From Leptobrachium leishanense (lineage: Eukaryota; Chordata; Amphibia; Anura; Megophryidae), in assembly GCA_009667805.1 (NCBI GenBank), contig CM019067.1, positions 158,119,049 through 158,183,048 on the forward strand: DNA of 64,000 nucleotides, written 5' to 3'. The position numbers and the translations under genes are program-made. This document shows, in pieces, positions 1-12,461 of this stretch. Under the pieces are notes generated by a model. That model was not told where the DNA came from, did not search any database, and worked only from the letters and a program-made list of their open reading frames with translations. Position 1 is the first letter of the stretch, and each line of letters begins with the position of its first letter.

Positions 1-2440
1 TTACTTTTGGATAAACACAGCAAATATAAAGAAAGGGCTATTCTTCAGAAGGCAAGTGACAATGGACGTTTTTGGCCAATATTTTCAACAACTCAGCACA
101 TGAGTTATGTATTGGGATATAAAAATCATATACCAGGTATTACTTGCTTGGTTAAAACACATGGCATCCATTCATCCAATGATAGGTTTTACTCCTGAAC
201 TGACTACATATCCAGGAAAGAAATATGACGAATGTTTACAAAACTCCAATTCTATTTTCATTATCCTGCAACAAATTTCTAACATTTAAGTTCTAAAACT
301 TATGACATTTCCAACTGCAACCATCAACTTTTATTCAATCTTATGAATCTTACTGCCATATAGGTTGAAGTAGTGTAGATATTTGTATCCATATGAAAAA
401 ACTAGGGCCATACTGTGATGGATATATTAAAAAGGTCCTGGAAAAAAATACATATATTACATTATCCTTAAAAATGATTATTCCATTTTTTTTTCAAAAC
501 TGCATTTAACATACCGTATGTATTAGCATACTTTACACAGAACTATAAATATCTATAACAAGCTGGTAATAACAAAAATGAGAGCTAGGTAAAATGTTGT
601 TAATGAGAACGCAAGCGGTGAAAAAATGAAGCGTTAAGCATGTCTGCAAAGAAAGAAAGAAGAATGGCAGACAAACTGAATTTTCAGTGAATATAATATT
701 GGTATGTTCCCATAGATCTACATGCTTCGCATTAATACCGAGGTTATCCATTATGAATGGATGGACGAACCCCTTTGGGGTGGAAAGAATTTGTGATGAA
801 AATTATGCATTTGTCAAACAAAGGGTTAACTAGGGAGACAGCCTGTTGATTCAATTTGGATCTTGTTTGTTGTTTACTTATCTAAAGCTGACGTTACTCC
901 GCATCATACTATTTAACCGAGCGAGATATACAGGAGTCTCATTTATTACTCAGCTACACATGATAACACAATCAACATGTCTTCATTACATGTTGTCATA
1001 CAGATGGATTTTGCACAGGGATAAAATTTCCCCTCTGCGGTTCTCAATGTGTTCCTAAAAAAGTTAGTAATCTAAATGCATATTATTTGCAAAACAGATC
1101 TTGTTTACTGAAATGGGGCATTCAATGGTACACGCTAACAGCATCATGATGTGTAAACTACATTTAGTATAGGCGATGCACATTTTTACTTTTAACCAAT
1201 GTTTTATGGTGAAGCCAGTTTGAACGAACGACTGTATATATGAATATCTACATAAAATGTCAATGTATATTAGCAACTTTAATCATTTCTTTACAGCCAG
1301 TTGTAAAAAAAAGTTTAAACACCGGCTTTTTAAGAAAATAAACAAGAAAAGCACAACAACATATTTTTATAAAACCGCAATGAAATAACAGGACAAGAGT
1401 TTAATGTAACTTCTATTTTCTTTAACTATGCGACCACAAGAAAATAACACGAGAGACAGTACTTAGGGATGAGACCCCCCCCATTAAGAATGAACAATAA
1501 AAAGCATAATTATTCCAGTCACAGCACATACAAAGAAATCTTTATTCTGTGTTTACAGCAAGCTTTGGCAGAGACTGCATGGCTGGGTTTTTTATACGAC
1601 GATCTAGACTTGAGCTTCTCTGAGAATCAGCTGCCTGCAAATTACCAGTACTGATTTTCTTAAAAACACTCCTTACTTAGCTATGTCTGCACACTTCACA
1701 TTTATATATGAAAAACATTTTATCTCCTCCAAATAGTGCATTTCCTCCCCTCAAGGACTTCTTAGTAGCTTTCCTCCCCCCTCTTCCATTCAAATCCATG
1801 TGAGACTCATTGTCCTAATCCGAGATGCATTAATCTAGGTCTTCTCTGGTGCAAGGTGACCTGGAGATTGCTCCCATTGCTCTGCAGGTATATCTTGCAG
1901 TAGAGAACCACACAAGCCAAGCTTTGATCTCTTTTGAACACAATGCTAAGGAGTCAATGGAGCTGAGGTCATAATGACATTCTGCATAAGAGACTTGTGG
2001 ATCAAATTCAGAGAAAACTTGAAGAAACTTATGGCATCTTGATTGAAACATAAAAAGTGCAAAGTAAAAAGTTTAAATCAGACCATTAAGCAAATAGGCT
2101 CCTTTGGAGACAGGAAACCTAGGGGAGCTGTCCAAAGTGCTGGAGGCAGGAGAAGACACACTGAAAGGATGACACACACTCTCTGCCTTCCCTCTTCTCT
2201 TATTCTGTTCCAAATATAAACACAGAACACTAACAGGTACAGAGAGGGATCATTCACATCCAAACTCAAAGTATATAGCCCAGCCAGCACAGAAAAACCT
2301 GGTATTCACAAAACACCAAGCAAGCAAGAAGAGTCGTGCATGGCATGTGCCCACATGTGCTCCTGTACAGACTGGCATTTCATGGAAATAGAAGTGAAAG
2401 AATGAAAAAGGAAGCAAAAAGATAAACTGGATGTGTGAGT
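1..2440. other. No gene recognised; AT-rich single-copy-like DNA
   Basis: No reading frame here resembles a known protein, and I see no clear terminal repeats. Short AT-rich runs and homopolymers are present, for example a T run near 490. It could be intron or flank of a gene outside the window, since a CpG-rich stretch follows at about 3.24 kb, but nothing in the sequence proves this. Confidence 0.4.
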
Positions 2441-3110
2441 GAGAGTGTATTTGTATAGATATGTGAGCGGTGTGTGTATGTGTGTATAAGTGTTGTGTAT
2501 AGATAGAATAAGTAACCGTGTGCCTTTTGCACCAGTGTGATGTATATAAAAAGAACATAATGGATGTATGTGCTCTGTATAGAGACAATAAGTAAGTGTA
2601 TCTGTGTATAAGAGAGAGTTATGTGTAGAGAATAAGATAATGTGTGTAGAGGGAGAAAAAGTGAAGGTGAAAGACAGAAAGAGTGAAAGAAGAGGAGGTG
2701 GTGATAGAATGAGAGGCAGAGAAGACTGAACAAAGAGTAAGAGAAGAAGAGAGGAGAGTGCACGTGTAGAGAGACAGAAGAGAGTGAAAGAATGAGAGGA
2801 GAGGGAAACAAGATACTGTGAAACAAAGAGACAAACACAGAGACACACAGACAGAGACACACACACACAGACACAGAGACACACAAAGAGAGACAGAGAC
2901 AGAGAGAGACAGACAGACACAGAGACACACACAAACACAGAGACACACACAGAGATACAGACACAGAGACACACGCAGAGAGACACAGAGAGAGACACAC
3001 ACACAGTGAGAGACACACAGAGAGAGACAGAGTGAGAGAGACACACACACAGTGAGAGACACACAGAGAGAGACAGAGTGAGAGAGAGACACACACACAC
3101 GGGGAAAACT
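2441..3110. repeat. Purine-rich microsatellite (TG/TA, then GA, then CA/GA)
   Basis: The + strand changes from TGTG/TATA-rich (2441-2640) to GA-rich (2640-2810) and then to mixed ACACAG/AGAGAC repeats (2811-3110). The purine bias is strong and strand-asymmetric. Long open frames on the minus strand (Ser/Leu/Cys/Val-rich) are by-products of the repeat and are not annotated as genes. Confidence 0.9.
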
Positions 3111-3239
3111 GAGAAAAAGACAGCAGAGAGAAGTGAATGAAGCAAGAGAAGCCAGAGTGTATCGGCAGAGTGAATGGAGAGCTATATGCAGAATGAGTCC
3201 TGGAAAACTTACCCGCTCTGGATGACTTTCTCTGGATCG

Positions 3240-3660
3240 TTCACTCACATGGAGAATCCTCTGCTTACACCAGGAGATCGCTGCTACAAACCTTCCCCCG
3301 GGTGTGCTTTACAAAGTCATTCATTCACCTGCTCACTAAGCCCCGCGTTGACAGCACTCCTGGCTCCGGCTGCTCTCTGATCATTCCCCCCTGCAGGCAG
3401 GCAGACAGACAGACAGACCCCGGGTCCCTCGGCGAGTGTCGCTGGATGCTGGTGATGGGATCGATATTCTAGGCGAGTTTGGTGCAGGAAGCTCTCTCAT
3501 TCACACGCTCCCTCTGTGCATCCCGCCCGCCGCTGCCTCTCAGTCTCCGCTCATGAATATTCCGCCAGAGGTTAATACTGTTGGAGTAAATTGAATTAGC
3601 CAATTGGTGCCAAGAAGCGCACTCCTTCCTGCTCAGGAGATGTCTGGAAATGCACCAGAT
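3240..3660. promoter_or_regulatory. CpG-rich, promoter-like stretch
   Basis: The GC content rises sharply with many CpG dinucleotides (for example about 3297-3302, 3410-3470 and 3520-3560), in contrast to the AT-rich DNA on both sides. This is what an unmethylated vertebrate promoter or 5' exon would look like. No TATA box, start codon context or splice donor could be tied to a known gene, and the direction of any transcription is unknown. It is the best candidate in the window for a host regulatory sequence. Confidence 0.35.
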
Positions 3661-4717
3661 GGAAGTAATTAGTGTCCACTTGGCACCCTGGACGCCTGAG
3701 TCCCTGCAGTTTTTTCCCTATCCTGGACACCTCAGGCTGGGGGATCCCCAAGAGAAAGAATGAGAGAGATGCAGCTTAACATCCAATTCTCATCCCCCTG
3801 TCCAGGAGACCAGGAGACCAGGAGACCAGGAGAGGCAGATGCCTGTTACTGGAAGATAGAAACCTATTAAAGGGGGTCTCTGGAGAAAGCACCTCCTTCT
3901 CCTGCTCAGCTCAGACAAAATACTGCCTCACGAATTTGTTTCCAGGAGCAAATTTAACAGCTTTTTAAATCAATAGCGATAATATCAGCAAGTCTCCAAA
4001 GACCTTCTCCAAAGGCTCACAATAAACAACTGTGGCAAGATCTGGATTATGACTGATCAGAGGGAGAGATCATTTAATATATGCACAGGAGAGTCACCAC
4101 TGAAAAAATGGAACCATAAATGCATGTTCAGTGATGCCTGAGGGTGATGGGATGGGATTTATATACTTTGAAGGGCATGACAGCACTTAATCCAATGTCA
4201 TTTTTTAAGTAAATCTGCAAGAGTATTCCCCAGTCCTGTCTGAAACAAGTTTTCATTTGGGAAAGTTTAAGAGGATCAAATAAAATGATGTAGGATAAAT
4301 GTAGCCAAATTGTTTTAATTACCGGCTGTGATAATTAGGCATCATGGAATCACATACATAATTTCTCCATAACTACCTACAGAATGTTTATTATGCAAAC
4401 ATATTTAAAAGAAGTTACTCTGGCATTTTACACCTATGGGAAATGTATAATGTATGCTGCTGCTCTAATTATATCTTGGTTGCAAGTGGGGTAAATGTGA
4501 AATTGCCAAAGCAAAGTGACAAGTTGCTCGTCACGCAGAGATTGTGGCTTTTTCAAGCTGTTTGTCAACTTGAAAATGCAAAACATGATACATTAAAACA
4601 TGAAAATAATAAACAAAAAATATTATAACAAAACGTCCAGCAACAGCTTACGATGAACGTTATTGCAGAGCACCGGTTTTCAGGTTTACGTTATGCTGTT
4701 TCGCACTTTGTTCAACT
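3661..4717. other. No gene recognised
   Basis: Moderately AT-rich DNA. A short tandem of AGGAGACC units lies at about 3804-3832. No coding similarity or terminal repeats are apparent. Confidence 0.4.
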
Positions 4718-4721
4718 TTAA

Positions 4722-6010
4722 CCCCTTCACTGCTGGACCATTTCACCTGTGTACTCATCTCATTTATACCATTTGTGCTTATAATGTTTAAACGCAATTT
4801 GAAGTCAAGTTTTATTATACGACCCAGGCAAATTATATATCCTTTTTTCAGCAGATTCATACTATCAGGGTTATTCAGAGAGCGTGAAAAGCAGGAGAAT
4901 GACTGGAGAATGAAACATTCTAGGTCAAAATAGCCGATTTGGAAAGTGAGATGAACGGGAGAATTTTTCTGGTTTGGCTATTTTGACCTAGAATTTTTCA
5001 TTCTCCAGTCATTCTCCAGTCATTCTCCAGTCATTCTCCTGCTTTTCACGCTCTCTGAATAACCCTGTATATCTTTATTATATGTATACATCATGTCCAG
5101 CCAGCATGCAACAAAATAATAACAAAAAATGTAAAAAAATGTGAATTACCTTTAAAATTCTTATCACCTACAGCACGTAAATAAATTTTTTCACATTTTA
5201 TCATCTGAGCCTTTGTGTTTATATATTCTATGGGGTACACTTGTTAAAAAAAAAATTAGAAATGGGAACCCGTTACTTTATTTTTCTGAGAAATTACGTG
5301 ATTTTAGCTAGACCCCCCAAAAATTTGTTAGTGCAGCATCATTGTTCACATTATAATTGAAATGTGAACAACAGTGCTGCATTAACAAATCAAAACACAT
5401 TTGTATTTTTATATTATTATTATTATTTTTTTATTTACTTGCAACATGATCATGTTTGACATCATTGGAAAGGCCATGCTCTGGCCTTTCCAATGATACC
5501 AAACATTAACCTCTAGCTGCCACAGATTGGGGTCCAAAGGAACCCCCTATCTCCACCATAGAGTTTCCATAGGTGATGACATGCGCAATGACATCAATGG
5601 GTGGGGAGAGGCCCCAGATTCTTGGCTGACATGTAAGATGTCAGCCACCTCCGGGAGAGGTCCCCAGGGGTTAAAGACAGGCATCATCTTCAAAGGGCAG
5701 ACTCTGCCCTTTCCAGCAGTGCCTGTCTTTCACTTTAACCTCCTGATAGGGAGCGAGATGGGTCCATAGGACCCCCTTCCTTTCAGGCGCTTTTCTGTTT
5801 TTTCCGGGGGACACCTGAAAATGACAACATCGTGCCAGGAGGGGGTTTAAAAGCAGTGTCTGACATCCAGGAAGTCAGACCACCGCGGGACCATGGAGAG
5901 TATCGGGAGCGATGCCCTGTTAAGCGGAGAACTTGGGGGGAACGGAACGTCCTCTGCCTATAGCGGGGAATCTCCATGACGTTCCCCACAAGTCTTTTGC
6001 AGTGAATGAG
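4722..6010. mobile_element. TTAA-flanked non-autonomous element, subfamily A
   Basis: TTAA stands at both edges (4718-4721 and 6011-6014). The left end reads CCCCTTCACTGCTGGACC and the right end, reverse complemented, starts CTCATTCACTGCAAAAGAC. TTAA duplications suggest a piggyBac-like or Kolobok-like mobiliser; no transposase is encoded. The left 150 bp matches, in reverse complement, the right end of the element at 8399-11412, which confirms a family. A hairpin around 5465-5505 (GGAAAGGCCATG and its complement) and a palindromic block around 5325-5390 are shared with copies at 32.0 and 63.6 kb. It is interrupted by a 202-bp MITE at 4866-5067. Confidence 0.75.
4866..5067. mobile_element. 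202-bp MITE with long inverted repeats
   Basis: The ends are near-perfect inverted repeats: CAGGGTTATTCAGAGAGCG on the left and its complement on the right, extending inward about 50 bp through AGGAGAATGACTGGAGAATG. The right arm repeats ATTCTCCAGTC three times. TAT flanks both sides, so the target duplication is probably 3 bp, which would fit a PIF/Harbinger-type mobiliser (inference). A diverged relative lies at 34110-34290. Confidence 0.85.
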
Positions 6011-6076
6011 TTAAAAAGACACTTTAGACAAAAAATTAATTCCAGGACAAATAACTAGCGTTTTGAATTAATATAA

Positions 6077-6465
6077 CCACTTCACTACAAAGTGATTTTC
6101 CATTAAACCACAGTCAGGATCCAGTGGGTTTATGGAAAATGACTTCCCATTACCCACAGAGTAGATACATACAAAGGAGCTCCACTGTATATGTTCGCTG
6201 TAGGTAAGCCCTTATAGACAGGTAGAAGGTTCCCTCTACTGGTCAAAAAGTGCTACAAACGTCAAATAATGTCAACACATTTTCAACAATGTGATGAAAT
6301 TTAATAGGCATGTCCTGGAGCCCATTTGCAAACAAATTTATTTTTGCAATAAATTAAATTCCTTTGCACTGCTACAGAATGTGTTTACAGCCAAAATACT
6401 CGATATTGGGGCACACCACAATGTGCTTTTGAAGATAGAGTATACTTGCTATTGGTAGCGAAGGG
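6077..6465. mobile_element. TTAA-type element, subfamily B, short copy
   Basis: The left end is CCACTTCACTACAAAGTG with ATAA before it; the right end is TTGGTAGCGAAGGG with CTAA after it. Both are one base from TTAA. The internal segment CAGGATCCAGTGGG near the left end and the GCTTTTGAAG segment near the right end match the copies at 62302-62744 and 14653-23442. It is non-coding. Confidence 0.65.
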
Positions 6466-6871
6466 CTAAATTAAGCTTAAGTGCTCAAGGTGGCTAGAGT
6501 GTCTCTTTAACGTCACCACAAGAGAACTGCAAAAACAAACAAAAATGAAAACAGTCACTAAATACTTAATAGACAATTAAATGCCAATTGCCTTTGTAGT
6601 ATTGAATACAAAACATGTCAAACAATTTATTATGGGTGACCAGGTTCCCATTTCCCATGTCTTAGACAAAATGTATTCTGTTTTTTTGTATCTCTTGCTC
6701 ATTTACCCATCCATATGACACTTTTACCCTCTTGACATACTTTTTTCCATCTGTCTGCACAAAAAGCTAGTGCAAAGATTTCTGGGTGAAGATCCATTCG
6801 ATCATCCCTAAAAAAATTACATATTTGTGTGCAGGCCTGAGCCAGTCATCGGGTTGTCCGAGCGGTTGCCT
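6466..6871. other. No gene recognised
   Basis: AT-rich unique-looking DNA between two repeats; no reading frame or terminal repeat recognised. Confidence 0.4.
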
Positions 6872-7158
6872 GGTGGGTAGACTACATGCTTCACAATGTA
6901 TACATTTTATGTTTTTCCTTGATTACTAGCATGTAAGGGGTTAATGGGCGGACTACATGCCTCACAGTGTATAAATTTCATGTTTTCCCTTGATTACTGG
7001 CATATAATGGGTTAATGGGTAGGCTACATACCTCAAAGTGCATTCATTTATTGTTTTCGCTTGATTAATGGCATTTTAGAGGTTAATGGGTAGGCTACAT
7101 GCGACACTGTTTATTATTTTATTGTATTTCCCTGCTTTAATGGCATTTTAGGGGTTAT
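6872..7158. repeat. Four-copy tandem repeat of about 70 bp
   Basis: Each unit contains GGGTAGGCTACATGC followed by an AT-rich part, TTGATTA.TGGCAT and GGGGTTAAT. The four copies are diverged (for example GTAGACTACATGC, GCGGACTACATGC, GTAGGCTACATACC), which suggests an old local duplication. Confidence 0.75.
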
Positions 7159-7871
7159 TATGGAAGTTAGACTCTATAGGGTCTATTCATCTTTAGATGC
7201 TTTGCATTTTGTCACATTTCGGGTAATCATTTTCGCTGAAAATATGGTTCCCTATTTAGTGAATGGTCACTGTAATCTGCAAAAATTGGAGTTGCTGAAG
7301 CAGTTATCGTACATCAGCGAAAACCACTGAATTGCAGCAGTTAAAATATTGAATTTAAATATCAGGTTAGTACAACAAAAAGGTATCATTGCAACACATT
7401 ACTCTGGGATTTTGGAATCTTATTTATATAGACTACGTTTTTTTCAGTGGTATGGTTTAGTAGCAAAAATTATTAGTGCCCCCCCAATTTTGACCGTGGT
7501 ATCGTATGTGACCCCCTATATATTGTCCCTAGTCACCACTGCGCCTCCTCCATCAGCATCTTGCTGACTCTCCACTTGATGGTGGCACTGGCAAAGCTCT
7601 GATTGATTCAGATTTGTGGGACCCTGAAAGGCATCTAATTCAGTATTGGTAAACAAGCCCTGACGATGATTATCAATGTCTGAGAAGCCCATATTTGCTG
7701 ATTTTTACAGAAATCTGCAGGACTCACCCTAGGGGTTTCAAATAGGTGATCACTAAAATAGTTCCCCTTATCAGGCCTGGTTTAGCAAGGAGTAGATAGT
7801 TCAAAATATCCATACTGTAAACCTTTCATTTTGATTTTACTTAGGAAACTCACAATGCCAAGTCTGCAGTT
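7159..7871. other. No gene recognised
   Basis: No convincing reading frame or terminal repeats. A short stretch around 7180-7330 (GGGTCTATTCATC) could be a repeat end, but no partner was found. Confidence 0.35.
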
Positions 7872-8345
7872 TTAGGCTAATGTCAGATGAAAGCAGTTAT
7901 CACGTCTGTGTTGCCACACAGTTTAACACCCGTCATAGCATAGAATCATGGCTCAATAGAGACCCACACTCGAAGTACGTGCGCACCGAACTGCGCACGC
8001 ACAACGCACGTGGCAAACAGACGCAAGTTAGGCAAGAACGTAAAACCGCTACCACGGACGCGCAGAGTGCGCCACGTCCACATAGCGTTCTGTGTGTGTG
8101 ATGAGGAGATGTCAGACGCAGCGCATTTGCGACGTTCAGCACCTTGGCGCACATAATGGGTTTTCATATCATTTTCACATTTTTATCCTTTTTCATATTT
8201 TATTTCCCATAGTTCCCTTTTATTTTCTACGTCTGTCAGAAAAACACGGACCATGTGGTGTCTACAGTATCTTCCGTCAGTACATCTGTCCGTTATGAAT
8301 GCACGCAGAGTGCGCTTAGACTGCGTTCGTCTGACATTAGCCTAA
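7872..8345. mobile_element. CpG-rich MITE with TTAGGCTAATGTCAGA ends
   Basis: Inverted terminal repeats TTAGGCTAATGTCAGA and TCTGACATTAGCCTAA bound a 474-bp, CpG-rich element. CAGT lies just outside both ends, so a 4-bp target duplication is possible. The internal block GAGGAGATGTCAGACGC is shared with the copy at 34558-34990, so the two are one family. No coding capacity. Confidence 0.8.
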
Positions 8346-9052
8346 CAGTAAACACTTTCTCACAATGGAAATGTAGTAAAGTCCGCATTTTACATTAACC
8401 ACTTCACTGCGGAGGACGCGCTCAGCGCGTCCACCCGCAGTATCATTCCTTGCGGAGGACGCGCTGAGCGCGTCCTCCCTTTGGGGCCAGCGTTCGGCCG
8501 GGTTCTGGCCGATCGCTGGCCCCCCCGGTGCGGGCTGACTTCCTCGATGTCATCCCAGCACCCGGAACCGCCGCCGGAGTAATTAGGTGTCATCACGGTG
8601 GCGCGATGACACCTAATTCATGCCCCCCCCTGCATGTGCGAAGGAGGCGCCTGAAAGGGAGGGGGGGAAAAAAAAATATTTAAAAAAAAATTCTAAAAAA
8701 AAAATAAACAAGTTTTTTTTTCTTTTTTTGGTTCGTTAATGCAGCAATAATGTTCCCATTTCAATTATAATGTGAACAATAATGCTGCACTAACGATTTT
8801 TGTATGCGGTGCGCTTGTTAAAAATCGCATAATTTTCCCCCAAAAAAAATGTAACGAGACCCCATCTCTAATTTTTTTAACAAGCGCACCCCATACAAAA
8901 TATAACCGCAATTGCTCACATGTTAAAATGTGAAAAAAATACACTTTACACGTAAATTATTGAAAATTCATATTTTATTACATTTTTTATTATAATATAC
9001 AGACAGTTCATGACGTATACATATAATAATGATATATTATGAATCTGCCGAG

Positions 9053-11267
9053 CATAGGCGTGCGCAGCCTATTGCATTAGGGTGTGCACCCAAAAGTTCA
9101 AACACATAAATTAATTTGCCACAGAACTCATAGCACTCTGGGTGTTCTAAAATTAAAAAAAAAAAAAAAAAAATCGCATACATTCATGCATGCATGTTAT
9201 ACTTATCACAAACATTCACACACACTGTCACAGCCATTCACGCCATCATTCACACACATTTACACTATCACATTTATTTACACTATTATTCACACATACA
9301 CATCACAAATCTTTACACCATCATTCACACACATTCACACTATTACATACATTTACACATCAAACATTTACACCATCATTCACACACACGCTATCGCATA
9401 CATTCACATATGCTATCCCATACATTTAAGCTATCATTCCCACACGCTATCACACAAGAATGCAACTAATGCTCACAGGGAAAAAAGAATTCACACCAAA
9501 GGTGCAAGTGGAGGACTGTTCAAATATACTTTTTATTAACTAATGCCCACAGGGCCCATAGGAAAAATGTATGTGTATGTCACTCCCATATACACACGAT
9601 GCCCCCTCAACACATACAATGCACACATGCCTCCCCCACATACACACCCCTTCACACATGTACAAATCCCTCCAAATATACTGCACACATGCCTCTTCAC
9701 ACATGCCCCCCAAATACACAGTAGACATGCCACTACACACGCGCCCCAAATACACTGCAGACATGCCCCTACACACATGCCCCCCACAAATACACTGCAC
9801 ACATGCTCCTTCACAAATACACACATGCCCCCCACAGATGCCCCACAAATACACTGCACACATGCCCCCACAAATACACACATGCTCCCCTAATACACTG
9901 CACACATGCCCCTTCGAACATTTCCCCACACATTCAACACTTCATATCACACATACAGCACTCCATGTACTCTACTAATGCTCACAGGGAAAATATAATT
10001 CACACCCAAAGGTGCAAGTGGAGGACTGTTCAAATATACTTTTTATTAACTAATGCCCACAGGAAAAATGTATGTGTACGCCACTCCCATATACACCTAC
10101 ACATATACATATGATGCCTCCTCAACACATACAATGCACACATGCCTCCCCCACATACACACCCCTTCACACATGTACAAATCCCCCCAAATATACTGCA
10201 CACATACACATGCCCCCCCACAAATACAATGCACACATGCACCTTCATAGATACACACATGCCCCACAAATACACAGTAGACATGCCCCAGACAAATACA
10301 CTGCAGTGACACATGCTCCTTCACATATACACACATGCCCCCCAAACAAACACTGCACACCTGCTCCTTCACACATACACACATGCCCCCACAAATACAC
10401 ACATGCTCCCCTAATACACTGCACACATGACCCTTCACACATTTCCCCACACATTCAACACTTGATATCACACATACAGCACTCCATGTACTCAACGTGC
10501 TGCCTGGCAAGGAACACTTTTACTGTGCTGTCTGTAGACACCAGAAATGAGATCCTGCGATACTGTGCACAGGTAAGAGGATGGATGAGCCAGGACACAG
10601 TGATAGAAAGCAGGCTCCACATGCAGAGCACCCACCAGTACCAATGCACTACTGCAGCTGCTGCTGATGGGGAGATAGGGATACAAATAAAATAGTTAAG
10701 GGAGGACAGGTAGCCTGGTCAGCACAGACTGCATGTAATCTCCTTTACAGCAGGACTTGCTGCCAAGCTCTACTCAATGAGGCCGAGCAGACAACAGGAG
10801 GCAAGCAGAAATGGTAGTAGAGTTGTCAGCATGAGGACTTGCTACTCACACAGAAGATGGCACCTCGCAGGAAGCACGCCCCCTCCCCCACCCACAGAGT
10901 CAGCTGGAGCAGGAAGTGGGGGTGGACAGACTCTAGTCTACTGTGGGCGTGACACGTGCTCTAGGCAGCTCCTGCATGTGTGCGCACACTTCTAGCCCCA
11001 GGATCGCGCGCTTGATTTCAGTGACGGCCGGATCTATTTTCTTGGTTTCACTCACATCATCATACTGCGGCCTACAGAGCCCCAGACTGCCATTCAATTC
11101 CTGCGGCCTCGCTCTGTGTCGGCTGCACGTCCTCAATAGCCAATCGAAGCACTGGCACTGTTCCTTCCTATGCGGTTAGACTGAGTCAGCGCTAGAGAGT
11201 GCCAAGTAGCCACAGATGATTAGGGTGTGCCCAGGCACACCCAGCACACCCCGTGTGCACGCCTATG
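9053..11267. mobile_element. 2.2-kb non-autonomous hAT element
   Basis: The ends CATAGGCGTGCGCA and TGTGCACGCCTATG are inverted repeats, and a perfect 8-bp target duplication CTGCCGAG flanks them (9045-9052 and 11268-11275). Eight-base duplications and C-A-T/A-G ends are typical of the hAT superfamily. No transposase is visible. The inside is mostly short-period CA/CCCC-rich arrays and a duplicated segment. The rightmost 600 bp is GC-richer and unrelated to the arrays. Confidence 0.9.
9183..10495. repeat. Short-period arrays plus a 0.5-kb internal duplication
   Basis: 9190-9470 repeats CATTCACACAC-like units. 9580-9960 and 10070-10495 repeat ACACATGCCCCCACAAATAC-like units of 20-30 bp. A junction containing GGTGCAAGTGGAGGACTG occurs at about 9500 and again at about 10010, followed by the same array, so a block of about 510 bp was duplicated in tandem. 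Open frames on either strand are array artefacts. Confidence 0.85.
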
Positions 11268-11730
11268 CTGCCGAGTCTGACGGAAAGACCGATATATAAT
11301 ATGTCTGGGTCATATACTAAAATAAGCCTTCAAAACACGTTTAAACATGATGAGCAAAATCGGTAAAAATGACCTCAGCACAGAGGTGGGAAATGCCTCA
11401 GCAGCGAAAGGGTTAAAACCTGCATTTTATAGTAAATCCCGCAATTTTGTGTAAAACAAAGTAACCCACAAACTCAGTACTGTAAACAGACAATTTTTTT
11501 TTCCTCGCGGGGGATATCACACACAGTGCAACGTTAGGATCACCTCGAGAGCAGTTCTGTCGGTAGTGTACAGCAGTGTTCCTGCTATACTGTATATGCT
11601 GGAAGGAGTAGAGGTAACATCACTGCTCTATAACCGTGGAGACCCAGGTTTGAAATCCCAGTCTGAGCACCCCTCCAGTAAATGTCCTTGGGCACGACAC
11701 TTAATGGTACATACTTGCCTACCACACAAT

Positions 11731-12461
11731 GGGCTATATTACAAAGTTGGTGCTAACTTAACCAGAGCTGTTGTAAACTTAAAGGAACACTCCACTCAAA
11801 AATCACCCCCCCCCGTTTTTTTTCTAATCTATCCCTATTCCCTTAATAAAAAGTTATTTTTTTTTTTTTTATGTAACTGTAATACTTACCCTAAAATCCT
11901 CTTGTTTCCAGCGGCGTCTTTTTTTTTTTATACTCACCTCCCTCCTCTTCTGCTCCCGTCCTTTTTGATCCTTCTTGCCTTCTGGTTTAGGTGAGAAGCA
12001 CGCATGCGCGCCTCTCACATAAGCCAGCCAATCGGCAGGCTTCCTCCCGGCTCCCTCTGAAGATTAGTGTTGCGCGCAAGAGGATGCGCGCAACACTAAC
12101 CCTCAGCCGCTGCCGCCAGCTACTGCGGCGAGCGGAGACGTCATCGCGCTGAAAGCGCAATGACGTCTCCTACTCGGCAAAAGTCGGCAGAAGCGGGAAA
12201 TATGATTCCCGCTCTGCTGACTGACAGCTGCGAGGGCAGAGTAAACTCCTCCGCCTCTCTCAGCTGTTTTCAGGTTTTTCTGCTGAACTGCCGAGCGGAG
12301 GGAGGGAAGACAGAGGGCGGCATACTCCGGTCATCATGACCACCTAAAATAGCTTAGGTGGTCATGTTGCCTAGAGTATCCCTTTAACAACTCCATTGAC
12401 TATAATAGCTCTGGGAAGTTTTCAACAGCTCTGGTTAAGTTCCAAACTTGGAATACTGCCC
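11731..12461. mobile_element. Inverted-repeat MITE inside the SINE
   Basis: GGGCTATATTACAAAGTTGG on the left pairs with GGGCAGTATTCCAAGTTTGG on the complement of the right. The repeat continues inward through AACTTAACCAGAGCTGTTG, about 50 bp in all. AAT flanks both ends. It holds a second element at 11783-12383. A similar left end (GGGCCACATTACATACTTGG) starts at 62985. Confidence 0.7.
11783..12383. mobile_element. 601-bp TTAA-flanked, CpG-rich MITE
   Basis: TTAA lies at 11779-11782 and 12384-12387. The ends AGGAACACTCCA and, on the complement, AGGGATACTCTAGG are imperfect inverted repeats. The inside is GC- and CpG-rich (about 12000-12310) with no coding frame. It is nested in the MITE at 11731-12461. 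Confidence 0.7.

Larger units (their letters stand above)
8399..11412. mobile_element. TTAA-flanked element, subfamily A, split by a hAT element
   Basis: TTAA lies at 8395-8398 and 11413-11416. The terminal 17 bp (CCACTTCACTGCGGAGG, and CCCTTTCGCTGCTGAGG on the complement) agree at 13 positions. The left part carries two near-perfect palindromes around GGACGCGCTCAGCGCGTCC (8411-8429 and about 8456-8475). Without the hAT insert (9053-11267) the element is about 0.8 kb. The right part (11276-11412) is the reverse complement of the left end of the 4722-6010 copy, so the two lie in opposite orientation. Confidence 0.75.

Noticed and set aside
2306..3248. Long overlapping minus-strand frames rich in Ser, Leu, Cys and Val
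   Set aside because: They follow the CA/GA microsatellite exactly; the amino acid pattern is simple-repeat translation.
9084..10695. His/Thr/Pro-rich plus-strand and Cys/Gly/Val-rich minus-strand frames
   Set aside because: They lie in the short-period arrays of a non-autonomous hAT element and occur in several frames at once.
11600..11670. Functional tRNA gene
   Set aside because: A box-B-like motif is present but the cloverleaf does not close and SINE core sequence follows.
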